64,000 nucleotides of DNA from Haloarcula marismortui ATCC 43049 (GTDB taxonomy: Archaea; Halobacteriota; Halobacteria; Halobacteriales; Haloarculaceae). The DNA is taken from positions 62,001 to 126,000 of the forward strand of contig NC_006393.1 of assembly GCF_000011085.1 (NCBI RefSeq), written 5' to 3'. Every line of letters starts with the position of its first letter. Position 1 is the first letter of the stretch. Below the pieces are notes generated by a model, which searched no databases, was not told the DNA's origin, and was given only the letters and a program-made list of their open reading frames with translations. Positions 19,556-27,644 of this stretch are shown here, piece by piece. The translations under genes and the position numbers were made by a program.

Positions 19556-20307
19556 TGCTGAAAACAGATTATCAGGAGGGTGGTGCAGGGAACCTCGTCG
19601 ATTACATTCAGCGTGATCGCGAACAGGACGCCGGCGCGACGGTCGACCTCCGAAACCCCGCCGGGCGAGAACTGTCTGACTCAGAGGTGAATCGGTTTGT
19701 CGACAAGAGCCGCGAGTTCGGATTCCAGCGGCACATGATCGTCTCGCCAGACCCCACGGGACAATATTCGCCAGAAGAAGTCCGTGCCAACACTCGGGAC
19801 TTCATGAACAGTGAGTTTACACAGCAGCCGACAACCGACTGCGTGTATGGTGTTCACCGAGACACAGAGTTTCCCCATGCACATATCGCGGCGACTGGCG
19901 AGCGTGCGGAATTAGAAATGGGTCGGGAAGATATCCAGCAGATGCGCGAACAAGCAGCGACCGCGTTTGAAGAACCCGCTCGAACACGCGACCCAACGGC
20001 TGCCCCTCGCGATGCTCCGGAGGACATTGGCCGGGTCGTGGACGAAGAAGCTCGGGAGCAGTACCACGAGGCAGAACTATCGCTGAACCCCGAAGCCGAA
20101 AAAGCGCTCAAACGGGCGACTGAGAAGAGTCAACAGAAAGACGTCGGACAGCCTACGGCTGAGAAAGCGAGCGATGAGCGCCAAACTGAGCCACTCTCAG
20201 AACGTGCTGCGGAGAGAGCCGAAGAACAGGCGGCAACTGAACGCGAACCCGAAGTTGATATTGAACGCGAGCAGGAACCCGAACGCGAAGTCGGGTGGTG
20301 GCAGTGA
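19552..20307 (+). CDS. HUH-type relaxase (MobA/MobP-like)
   Basis: A 251-residue protein. Key segments: an N-terminal GGAGNLVDYIQRDRE with candidate catalytic Tyr18; a central FQRHMIVSPDP strand; and YGVHRDTEFPHAHIAATG with His102, Asp104, His109 and His111. This matches the HxD...PHxH metal-binding motif III of MobA/VirD2-type relaxases. The C-terminal half is a charged Glu/Arg-rich tail. A relaxase nicks oriT and stays covalently bound through the Tyr for single-strand transfer. It lies between RHH proteins and the coupling ATPase, the classic mobilisation order, with overlapping starts and stops. At 251 residues it is short and has no helicase domain. No experimental archaeal counterpart is known to me. 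Confidence 0.8.
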   Translation: MMLKTDYQEGGAGNLVDYIQRDREQDAGATVDLRNPAGRELSDSEVNRFVDKSREFGFQRHMIVSPDPTGQYSPEEVRANTRDFMNSEFTQQPTTDCVYGVHRDTEFPHAHIAATGERAELEMGREDIQQMREQAATAFEEPARTRDPTAAPRDAPEDIGRVVDEEAREQYHEAELSLNPEAEKALKRATEKSQQKDVGQPTAEKASDERQTEPLSERAAERAEEQAATEREPEVDIEREQEPEREVGWWQ

Positions 20308-22520
20308 GTTCTAGTTCCTCTGCACCACCGGGACAACGCTCTGGCGAAGTCCCGAATAGCCTCAAGTACGACAACGTCGTCGGGTTCGTCTGGGCCGGGT
20401 TCATGCTGTTGTTCCCGCCGATGATCGTCGACAGCGACAAGGTTCTCCCAAAGCGATTCTGGGCGTGGCGCTACATCTACCTCGGCTTTGGACTCATCAG
20501 CGCGGCGTTCTTCTACGACGTGCTTGTCCAAACTCCCAGCGCAGCGCTGTTGTTCCCGTTCGCACACGTTCTGGCTGCCATCTCAGTGGGGACATTGTTC
20601 GCTGGCTTCACCGTGCCCGGCCTGTCACTGCCGATGGTCTCGTACTCGACCACGGTGATCCTGTATGCCATCTCAATCGGTATCGTGTTCTCAGGGGAAC
20701 TACTCCGCCGGACCTCGCCGGAAATGCTCGCGATGAACCAGTGGGACCACGACGACGGAGAGTCCGTCGTCCCACTCGAAGAAGTCTCTCACGAACACGA
20801 AGAGGCCGAAATGCCGTTCACACTCGATCAGGATGTCTCAACGGCTGTCGTGGGCGAGACTGGGTCGGGCAAGACGTCGATGATGAAACTACTGGCCTAC
20901 CAGTTCCCGTATTACAGTAACACGGCAGTCATCGCTCACGATACCGGCGAGGACTTTCAAGCATTCTACGAGGAGTTGGGCTTCGATGTTCAGCGCATCC
21001 GCCACGAAGACAGCGACGTAGTCTGGAATCTGTTCAAGGACGCCGATTCAGAGTCGGACTTCCGAGAGGTCGCCGGCGCGATCTTCGGCGAAGCCGACGG
21101 CCACGACCCATTCCATCGGCCCGCAAAACAGACTTTCGCGGAGATGCTGATGTACCTCCATCTCAGCGCACAAAAGAACAATCGCCGTCACGCGCTCTGT
21201 CATGCCGATATCGTCTCACTACTCAACGAGGGCCACATCGCGCTCAAGAAAGCCCTTGACGAGTTCGACCGGCTGGACTCAGGTCATATCGACCCTGACA
21301 AGGGCAAAGGCGCACAGAACGTCTACCAGACTATCAAGGAGAACGTCGATCCCGTCTTCACCGGTGACTTTGGGGACTACGGGGAGTTCTCGCTGCAAGA
21401 GTACATCGAGAACCCGGAAGGCCGAGTCCTCATCATCGACTCGAATCCGACAGAACTGGAAACGCTCGGGCCGATGTACCAACTGCTCGTAGACTGGTCG
21501 ATCCGCTACGCGATGAATGCCTCGAATCCGACGGTCCATATCCTCGACGAGATTGACGCGCTGCCGGCGCTCACTCAGGTAACGAATCTTACGGCCCGAG
21601 GGCGGAAACACAAGGCTCGGGCACTAGTCGGCGTCCAGACAATCGGCCAGCTCAAAGACACGTATAGTACAATCTCTGGCATTGTCGGCAACTGCCCGCA
21701 GGGCGTTTACTTCGGTCCGGGTGACACTGAGTCGACGGACTTCATCCTTGACGAACTTGGCGAGAGTCGACAGTATGACCGGTCCGAGATGGTGTCGATG
21801 AGCCACCAGGGGCGCGGCGAGAACCCCCGAACACAGGCTCGGGACACGTACAAAGAGAAGGACAAGACGCCGGTCACATCCGGCCTGCTCCGAGACTTCC
21901 AGCCCGGTGAGTGCGTTGCCGTCTCTCGGACGACGTGGGTCCACGGGCAGTCTTATGAACTGGCGGACGTTCGCGATAGCCTTCCGGCGCAAGGTGCGGA
22001 GTCACCGGGCAGTTCGGAACTGGAGCCCTCTGAGGATGACACCGACATCGAGAGTGACAGCTGGTTCTCGTTCACTCGGGCCCGACTTGATGATGTGCTC
22101 TATGGCTCACTTGGTGAGGACGACGACGATGAGTCCAGAGAGAGTGGCCCGGATCGTGACGCCGAAGTCGAGCCGACCATCGACGCGACAGACGGGTTGG
22201 GCGACGACGAGTCGAGCGACCCACTCGACCAGACAACAGCAAACACTGCCGTCACGTCTCCGGACACAGATCACCCGAACCTATCAGATTCAGAAGATGC
22301 GTATGACGGTGGCGATCACGACCAGCAGTCCGACGACAACACTGGCGGACTCTTCTCTGAGCCGGACCCAGATCCCAGCTTAGGAGGGACGGAATCTGCC
22401 GAGCAGGAAGGTGGTGAATCACCCACTGAATCAGATGCAGAGGGGGACTCAAACGAGACTGAAGAGCGGGACGAAACTGAGTCAAAAGAGGAAGAGCGCG
22501 ACGTATCTGAGTTCATGTAA
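20304..22520 (+). CDS. virD4-like: VirD4/TraD-like coupling ATPase (T4CP)
   Basis: A 738-residue protein from the GTG at 20304, which overlaps the relaxase stop (GTGA); in-frame GTGs at 20295 and 20298 are also possible. Residues 20-130 carry several membrane helices (VGFVWAGFMLLFPPMIV, LISAAFFYDVLV, ALLFPFAHVLAAISVGTL). The ATPase has Walker A VGETGSGKTSMMKLL (Lys190), Walker B TVHILDEIDALPAL (Asp415-Glu416) and a RKHKARALVGVQTIGQL segment typical of VirD4/TraG coupling proteins. The last 170 residues are highly acidic and disordered. It would link the relaxase-DNA complex to the VirB4/VirB6 channel. It is the last gene of the operon; candidate oriT repeats follow. Confidence 0.88.
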   Translation: MSSSSSAPPGQRSGEVPNSLKYDNVVGFVWAGFMLLFPPMIVDSDKVLPKRFWAWRYIYLGFGLISAAFFYDVLVQTPSAALLFPFAHVLAAISVGTLFAGFTVPGLSLPMVSYSTTVILYAISIGIVFSGELLRRTSPEMLAMNQWDHDDGESVVPLEEVSHEHEEAEMPFTLDQDVSTAVVGETGSGKTSMMKLLAYQFPYYSNTAVIAHDTGEDFQAFYEELGFDVQRIRHEDSDVVWNLFKDADSESDFREVAGAIFGEADGHDPFHRPAKQTFAEMLMYLHLSAQKNNRRHALCHADIVSLLNEGHIALKKALDEFDRLDSGHIDPDKGKGAQNVYQTIKENVDPVFTGDFGDYGEFSLQEYIENPEGRVLIIDSNPTELETLGPMYQLLVDWSIRYAMNASNPTVHILDEIDALPALTQVTNLTARGRKHKARALVGVQTIGQLKDTYSTISGIVGNCPQGVYFGPGDTESTDFILDELGESRQYDRSEMVSMSHQGRGENPRTQARDTYKEKDKTPVTSGLLRDFQPGECVAVSRTTWVHGQSYELADVRDSLPAQGAESPGSSELEPSEDDTDIESDSWFSFTRARLDDVLYGSLGEDDDDESRESGPDRDAEVEPTIDATDGLGDDESSDPLDQTTANTAVTSPDTDHPNLSDSEDAYDGGDHDQQSDDNTGGLFSEPDPDPSLGGTESAEQEGGESPTESDAEGDSNETEERDETESKEEERDVSEFM

Positions 22521-22685
22521 TCCGCCGTTGTGAACTCGTTCCCCTGTATAGAATATCTAATACTTTTGTGCTGTTCTGTGACTGTAATTCTCTCTACGCC
22601 GCTGGTAAGAGTGGATTGCAAGAACGTCTATCTCCCATTCTATCAAATTTCGATACTTACCTTTATTGCTACTATTATATCGTTG

Positions 22686-22803
22686 AAATCGCAAGATGGC
22701 GGCGGTTTTCACCCGGTCTGAATCACCGGCAGTGAATCACCACCCCCGACTGACACAAACCCAAATCGCAAGATGGCGGTCGAATTATTCACCGAAAACC
22801 GCC
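22686..22803. repeat. Direct plus inverted repeat cluster, candidate oriT or regulatory region
   Basis: AAATCGCAAGATGGCGG occurs identically at 22686-22702 and 22763-22779. GGCGGTTTTC (22701-22710) overlaps the first copy and pairs with GAAAACCGCC (22794-22803). Between them are two GAATCACC copies. This lies 166 bases after the coupling-ATPase gene in AT-rich, gene-free DNA, a typical location and structure for a nic/oriT region. The nick site itself cannot be read from sequence. Confidence 0.5.
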
Positions 22804-22810
22804 GATGTAA

Positions 22811-23617
22811 GACACTCTTTATCTTGTCCTTTGGAGATTCAGTCGTGAGGCGGGCGCTGGAAGCAGCGGTACATAAGAAATAGAACATAAGAGTCGGTGA
22901 CGAACAGCGGACTTCAGGTAGAATAAAACCCGCCCACTCAGCCCCGGCTATAACTATTGGAGAACAGATATATCTCACCTCACTCCCCAGAGTCCGACCG
23001 GGACTGCACATGGCGGGCCAGCCCCACCGAGTGTCATGCGAGTCCACTGTGCCACGCACGTCGCCGGTCGCCGCCGTCTAGGGCCACGCCGATCACGACC
23101 ACACTCGAGTTGAGCCAGTGCTGGCAGACCCACGCTCGACCCTCGCTCACTTCCGCCCCTTCGTGGCGCACAACCCGGCAGCCACTGGCCGGCGACCGCA
23201 CCACTTTGTCCGGAGCTTTGTATCCGAACCCCAACAAGTACAACACGCCTTGTTTTCGCACTCTCCAAATACCGTAATTTAGTGCGGCATTCAGCCGGAG
23301 AACTGTCCGATTCCCGGCGGGGATCGCGCCCGCTACTGCAGGCACGATTGGACCGGCGTGAGGCGCGCGACCGCGCCGAGCGCAGCGCCCCGTCGTCCGA
23401 GTGAGCGAGAGTGAACGAGGACACGACAGACGAGCATCGCGAGTCTGTCAGTGGCGTCGCGCGCTGGGACGGTCCACCAGTCATCCAGCCTAGTTGCGCC
23501 CCGGCCGGCAGACCCACGCTTGCGATACACCTGGCACTCTGTGGGATCAGTACCTCGACGTGTGCCAGCTGGGGGAGCCACCCCAACCCAGAGCTTTTTG
23601 AGCGATGACGGACAAGT
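22811..23617. other. GC-rich gene-free region with dispersed repeat A
   Basis: No convincing gene on either strand. Long frames here have GC-rich composition without domains. At 23320-23390 there is a repeat (GATCGCGCCCGCTAC core, then a GAGGCGCGCGA core) found again at about 24675-24752. The function is unknown. Confidence 0.5.
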
Positions 23618-23635
23618 GTGCAACGCACCGTTCTC

Positions 23636-24001
23636 ATGTCACAGCCACACCTTTCTCCAGAGCCACAGCCATCCAACCAGCGTCAGATTCCGAGCATGGA
23701 AACGATCGGGCCGGTCGTCGACGAAGTGATCGACATTGCCCGGCAAGAACTCGATGCACCGCGGTCAGTGAAAATCAAAACATGGGAGGATCGCGAGTTT
23801 CTGGTGCGTGTCAAGCACGGCTCAGCACCAGGCGTAAACACCCGGTATGGATACGAGACAGCAATCCAGTATCACAGTGATCGGGAAACCGTCGAAGCCT
23901 TCCTGATCGAAGAGGATACCCACACTGATGAAGCAGAACGCCTCCTGAAGATGGAACTCGGAACGATACCCGATCCAGTACCAGAAAAAATTGGGGAGTA
24001 G
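23636..24001 (+). CDS. Hypothetical protein, 121 residues
   Basis: Start taken at ATG 23636; a GTG at 23618 and an ATG at 23696 (METIGPVVDEV) are alternatives. The protein has an acidic alpha/beta composition: METIGPVVDEVIDIARQEL, then VKIKTWEDREFLVRVKHG, then YETAIQYHSDRETVEAFLIE. It contains no Cys and no membrane segment. No family is recognised. It is the only plus-strand gene between the transfer operon and the minus-strand array of small genes. Codon use is typical for a real haloarchaeal gene. Confidence 0.65.
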   Translation: MSQPHLSPEPQPSNQRQIPSMETIGPVVDEVIDIARQELDAPRSVKIKTWEDREFLVRVKHGSAPGVNTRYGYETAIQYHSDRETVEAFLIEEDTHTDEAERLLKMELGTIPDPVPEKIGE

Positions 24002-24010
24002 ACGACTGAT

Positions 24011-24163
24011 TTACTTGTCTGTCAGTTCTCGATGGCAGTCCTCACAGACCTGCTCGTACTCTTCATCGCGCTCTGGGTCGTAGAAGGACCCGGCGCGAAA
24101 CCGCACGGGGTTGTACCGGGTATTGAAGACTTCCTCACAGCGTGGACACTGGACGTCTCCCAT
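24011..24163 (-). CDS. Small zinc-finger protein, 50 residues
   Basis: ATG 24163. The sequence has two Cys pairs, CPRC near the N-terminus and CEDC near the C-terminus, separated by about 32 residues. This is a zinc-ribbon/CPxCG-like small protein of the kind abundant in haloarchaea. It is preceded by a good Shine-Dalgarno-like GGGAGGTGAT and by the TTTTGTG-hairpin leader. Such proteins often act as regulators or adaptors; a specific role cannot be given. A longer in-frame version starting upstream is unlikely, because the leader lies inside it. Confidence 0.75.
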   Translation of the reverse strand: MGDVQCPRCEEVFNTRYNPVRFRAGSFYDPERDEEYEQVCEDCHRELTDK

Positions 24164-24224
24164 TTGAGATATCACCTCCCAGCGGCCCTGTCTGGCCGCC
24201 ACCCGCCTGCAGCCACACAAAATC
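24164..24224 (-). promoter_or_regulatory. TTTTGTG-hairpin leader of the 24163 gene
   Basis: On the coding strand ATTTTGTG (24223-24216) is followed by GCGGCC-agacag-GGCCGC and then GGGAGGTGAT before the ATG. A 32-bp stretch covering the box is almost identical to the leader at 24487-24515. Confidence 0.6.
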
Positions 24225-24272
24225 GAGATGTTCCGCCCGGGATACCGGGACCAGAAACTGAGTCGCCCGTGC

Positions 24273-24461
24273 TCACCGAAGTTGCCTGAGGCGGAATTTG
24301 AGCCGCCGTGACAGTGAGGCAGTGACCTTCGGATGCGTCGGGGGCAGTGCAATGTCGAATACGACCTCGGCGTCGTCTTCTGTGAAGGTCTGGTGACCGT
24401 GACTGTCTGCTTCTCTGTACGTCTCAAACTCTCTCTCGCAGTCTGGACACTCCCAGTTCAT
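24273..24461 (-). CDS. Small C2H2-like zinc-finger protein, 62 residues
   Basis: ATG 24461, chosen over an upstream in-frame ATG at 24536 because the shared leader element ends just before it. The N-terminus MNWECPDCEREFETYREADSH fits a Cys2-His2 finger (C5, C8, H21, H23). The C-terminus is basic (LSRRLKFRLRQLR). Likely DNA- or RNA-binding. It lies directly upstream of the other small zinc-finger gene on the same strand, each with its own leader. Confidence 0.72.
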   Translation of the reverse strand: MNWECPDCEREFETYREADSHGHQTFTEDDAEVVFDIALPPTHPKVTASLSRRLKFRLRQLR

Positions 24462-24515
24462 GGTTCTGACCGACGGCCCCAATTGGCCGCCACCCGCCTG
24501 CGGCCACACAAAATC
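24462..24515 (-). promoter_or_regulatory. TTTTGTG-hairpin leader of the 24461 gene
   Basis: ATTTTGTG (24514-24507, coding strand) is followed by a GGCGGCC/GGGCCGT hairpin, 45 nt before the ATG. Confidence 0.6.
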
Positions 24516-24554
24516 CACGCCGGCGGGCAGCGGCATCCGAGCGCTCCCCGACGC

Positions 24555-25029
24555 TTAACCAACATACCCGCGATCACCCGCCCAACGTTGGTTAAGACCG
24601 CTGCGCCACTCTCGCCGACGCCGGATCTCGACGAACCAGCCACGAATGCGGTTCCTGTCCACCTCCCGGCGGCAGGCCGGGATCGCGCCCGCTACCGCAG
24701 GCGCGATGGACCGCCGCGAGGCGCGCGATAGCGCCGAGCGGAGCGTACCGTCGGCGTCGCGCGCTGTCGCGACCCACCAGCCACTCAGCCCGGTTTCTCC
24801 CGGGCCGGCTGGCCCACGTCCACGCTCACACCAGGACATCGGCTCTCTCACAGCCCCCACCAGACTGACCCACGTTGACGCGCTGATGCGGTGGCGTGCC
24901 AGTCCGTGCGCGCGGTTGTCTCGCCGCCGCCCGCTGTGCCGGAGGCGGCGGCGAGGCCGCGTGCGCGAGCACCGTCGCACCGCCTGAGGAAGCCCCCCGC
25001 TCAGTGGGGGACGCCCTCGCTACCGGGCG
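24555..25029. other. GC-rich gene-free region with repeat B
   Basis: No convincing gene. At about 24675-24752 it contains the second copy of the repeat at 23320-23390 (shared GATCGCGCCCGCTAC and GAGGCGCGCGA blocks in the same order and spacing). GC content is high on both sides. Confidence 0.45.
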
Positions 25030-26181
25030 TTAGTCTGCGGAGTGGACCATGCCCTGATGGGTGGTGGCTCCATGCTCAGTGTCGAACAGGTCCGAACACC
25101 CGGGTTCAGGACAGCGGGCCTTCCCGAGCGTCACGGCGACCGCGCGGTCAGAATCCCGCTCGTTGGCCCACTGATGGGTGTCTGACTCGGCTTCCCATGA
25201 CGCCGCCGTTCGACTATCGCCGGACGAACCGAACGAACCGCCCCCGTGTCCAGTGGGCGCGGGACCGTCGCCGCGCTCGATGATGCACATGAGCGTGTCG
25301 CTCGTGACCGCCACCGTCTTGATACCGTTGTAGTCGTCAGGCTTGCCCCCGGAAATCCGAACTCTGTCGCCCTCGCGGAGCGTGCGCACCATCTCGCCGC
25401 CGTGCATGGACTTGCCCCAGACCGTGACCTTCGCGCTCGTTCCCTCGTCGTCCTCAATGTAGAGGACTTGGTACTGGTTCCGCGCGTCTGGCTCCGCGAT
25501 GATGTGGGTCACTTCGCCCTCGACCGTACACTCGTAGCCGTAGGGACTCACTTCGTCGATAGGCGTGGGGACTTGCAGTTCGTTCTGGGCCTCGTCCAAG
25601 ACAGTAAAGGAAGCCTCATACAGGCTGTTACAGTCGCCCATCTGCCCGGACACAAGGGCCGCGAGTCGGCGGCCTGCTGCCGCTCGTGACAGACTGGTTT
25701 TGTCTGCCAGCGTCGCGGCCTGCTGGTTGACTCGCGCCAGCGTGTCGCGGTCCATCCACTGCCGGGGGTCAGCCGGTGAGCGGAACCCGTCAGCCCGTCC
25801 GGTTTCGGCGTCGGTGAGCTGGCGAGCCGAGGCTTCGCGGTCGGCACCGTCGACGTGGGCGCGTGCGACCTCGGAGTGTCGGGCTTGCTCGGCTTCGCGT
25901 CCGTGACGTTCCTCCTGCTGTTCCAGCGTTTCGCCAAACCGCCGGTCCGGACCAACCTCGGTCGAGCGGGTCCAGTCGTAGTCGTATGCCTCCTCCTGAC
26001 GGGCGTAGAAGTTGCCACGGCTATCGCTACCCCGATTCATCCTGAAATCGAGTTCGTCGCCGTTTTCGGTCTCTGCGACCGCCTCTAGAAGCTGTTCGGG
26101 GCCACCGTCGACGTGGGCCGAAAGGGAAACCGTCTGGTTGCTTGCCGATGCTTTCTTACCGCTGGAATTGCTAGCGTACAT
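25030..26181 (-). CDS. OB-fold nucleic-acid-binding protein with C2H2 zinc finger (RPA/SSB-like)
   Basis: A 383-residue protein. Residues 214-298 form an OB-fold-like domain (YGYECTVEGEVTHII, YQVLYIEDDEGTSAKVTVWG, LREGDRVRISGGKPDDYNGI), as in archaeal RPA-type single-strand-binding proteins. The C-terminus has a C2H2 finger: Cys357, Cys362, His375 and His380. The N-terminal half is charged and probably helical. Single-strand binding would suit a plasmid with rolling or conjugative transfer (inference). The gene is transcribed away from a region with a 12-bp inverted repeat and a TATA-like TTTTTAAG at about 26310. Confidence 0.75.
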   Translation of the reverse strand: MYASNSSGKKASASNQTVSLSAHVDGGPEQLLEAVAETENGDELDFRMNRGSDSRGNFYARQEEAYDYDWTRSTEVGPDRRFGETLEQQEERHGREAEQARHSEVARAHVDGADREASARQLTDAETGRADGFRSPADPRQWMDRDTLARVNQQAATLADKTSLSRAAAGRRLAALVSGQMGDCNSLYEASFTVLDEAQNELQVPTPIDEVSPYGYECTVEGEVTHIIAEPDARNQYQVLYIEDDEGTSAKVTVWGKSMHGGEMVRTLREGDRVRISGGKPDDYNGIKTVAVTSDTLMCIIERGDGPAPTGHGGGSFGSSGDSRTAASWEAESDTHQWANERDSDRAVAVTLGKARCPEPGCSDLFDTEHGATTHQGMVHSAD

Positions 26182-26197
26182 TGTCTTACGTCACCTG

Positions 26198-26285
26198 ACG
26201 GAAAGACACTTGTCGGGTGCTAGTACACCCGATTTCTGCGGCGTGAAACTGCCCTGCCAGCGCCGCGTGCGTCGTGTCTTTCCGT
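26198..26285. repeat. 12-bp perfect inverted repeat upstream of the OB-fold gene
   Basis: ACGGAAAGACAC (26198-26209) and GTGTCTTTCCGT (26274-26285) are exact complements, 64 nt apart, immediately before the ATG at 26181. A TATA-like TATTTTTAAGTAG on the minus strand lies just outside at about 26308-26320. Probably a regulator-binding or looping site, or a long 5'-UTR stem. Confidence 0.5.
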
Positions 26286-26329
26286 ACGTAAATGCATGGG
26301 TGCAGACTACTTAAAAATAACGGACCATT

Positions 26330-27423
26330 TGGATTGTTTCAAGTGCAATATTCGGGTGTCTGAGTGGTTTCTAAGCGGCGTCTTGTGTTTCGCGTTTCGA
26401 GGGAGAATAGTATATAAAACCATAGGTGGTTGACACCCCGGCAGGCGGTCCCATCGTGTGCGGTTGCGGTGAGCCAGCATCCCGCGCGGCCAAGCGAGTG
26501 CCGGATGGGTGAAAGCCCGGCAGCGCAACGAAGTGAGCAGCCCGGAACACAGGGCACGCAGTGCCCGTCCTCGTTCCGGCGAGGGAGCGCCGGCCGCGAG
26601 GGTTCCTCACCCGGATCGCGCGCGACTCCGACGCGTGTGTTCGATTTTGCTGTGCTGTGCCGTAGCAGTTGGGCGGGACTGAAAGGGGCACGCCGCTGGC
26701 GCTTGCCGTGGTCGCGTCAGCGGCCCCTATCCGCGTGCGGTTTGCGCGGATATGTCGCTGAGCGACCGCCAGCGGCGTGGGGCTTTCAAGGTGTGCTGGT
26801 CCGACACCGAGTCCGTCGTCGCGATACCGTTCGGAGTAGTGCCGTCGAAGCCAGCAGTCCCGTCGCAGTCAGTCGTACCGCCGACGTCAGTGCCACGAGT
26901 CCCGCCCACAGCAGTCCCTCAAGTCCCGCCATCCGAACCGTCGCCCCCCTTGATACCGTCACGAGTGCCACACGACTCGACTCCAGGCCAAGCAGTTCCA
27001 GAATCCCCTGCCCGCCACACACGAGACGAATCCCACCCGAACCCTCTCCGCCGGCCCACAGCCCACGCACCGGCTCCGGCAAGAGCGAGAGTGCCGCCCA
27101 GCGGCGGCTGCCCGGCGGTCAGACGACACACCAGCCAACCATCCGTCCTGCCCGGCCGTCAGTCCCACGCCGACACACACTCGTCTCTCGCGCTCTCAGC
27201 CGGCCTGCCAGCCCCACGCCGCTATCCACCAAGCATCCGTCTGCTTCGCCCGGCTGTCTGCCCTACGCTGCTATCTACCAGGTATCCGTCTGTTTCGCCC
27301 GGCCGTCTGCCCCACGCTGAGAGGGACCGACTGCCAGCGCGAGTGCAGTCGTGTCCCTCTCGTCTCCAACCGCGCGCGACCCCGACGTGCGCGTCGTCAC
27401 TCCTCGGAAACGCAGACCAGCGA
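26330..27423. other. About 1.1 kb GC-rich region without a convincing gene
   Basis: Long frames occur on both strands but are Pro/Arg/Ser-rich, carry no domain, and lack the acidic bias of the real genes. The right part contains 49-bp tandem repeats (27212-27309). It may hold a non-coding RNA or decayed genes; nothing firmer can be said. Confidence 0.5.
27212..27309. repeat. 49-bp imperfect tandem repeat
   Basis: Two adjacent 49-bp units (27212-27260 and 27261-27309) differ at about eight positions. Shared blocks include CATCCGTCTG or TATCCGTCTG and TTCGCCCGG. A third partial unit starts at 27310. 49 is not a multiple of three, so the repeat does not preserve a reading frame. Confidence 0.7.
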
Positions 27424-27576
27424 TTACATAACTCGCTGGTGGCCCTCCCCGCAGGTGACGACAGGCTCGGTACGCGGGTCACGAGCGCGTGGGTCTGCCT
27501 CGACGTCGACAGTCTCGGTCTTGACGATTGCTGCGTCACAATCCTTTCTCGGGCATGAATCAGGAGTCTCCGACAT
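27424..27576 (-). CDS. Small Cys/His zinc-binding protein, 50 residues
   Basis: ATG 27576 to TAA at 27424. Sequence features: MSETPDSCPRKDCDAAIV, an acidic middle, and VTCGEGHQRVM at the end. Cys8, Cys13, Cys42 and His46 could hold one zinc ion. Acidic composition and a perfect leader hairpin (GTTCCT/AGGAAC) right before the ATG support it as a real gene despite its size. It heads its own translation unit on the minus strand. Function unknown. Confidence 0.7.
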   Translation of the reverse strand: MSETPDSCPRKDCDAAIVKTETVDVEADPRARDPRTEPVVTCGEGHQRVM

Positions 27577-27610
27577 TCGTGTTCCTCACCCGCCAGGAAC
27601 ACACAAAATC
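27577..27610 (-). promoter_or_regulatory. TTTTGTG-hairpin leader of the 27576 gene
   Basis: Coding strand: ATTTTGTG (27609-27602), then GTTCCT-ggcgggtg-AGGAAC, then four bases to the ATG. The Shine-Dalgarno-like AGGA lies inside the 3' arm of the stem. Confidence 0.65.
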
Positions 27611-27644
27611 GGATTCGACGAAAACTGACTGCCGCAGCTCTCCC

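Noticed and set aside
22975-23676. A 233-codon minus-strand frame
   Set aside because: Composition is Arg/Gly/Ser-rich and part of it coincides with a dispersed repeat. No start signal or leader was seen.
23330-24720. tRNA-like T-arm in the dispersed repeat
   Set aside because: The GCGGGCGCGATCCC stretch resembles a T-arm, but the loop lacks the TTCRA core and no acceptor, D or anticodon arms could be placed around it.
26430-27558. Long plus-strand frames (to 296 codons) in the GC-rich region
   Set aside because: Pro/Ser/Arg-rich, basic, and without domains or the acidic bias of haloarchaeal proteins. Competing frames exist on both strands.
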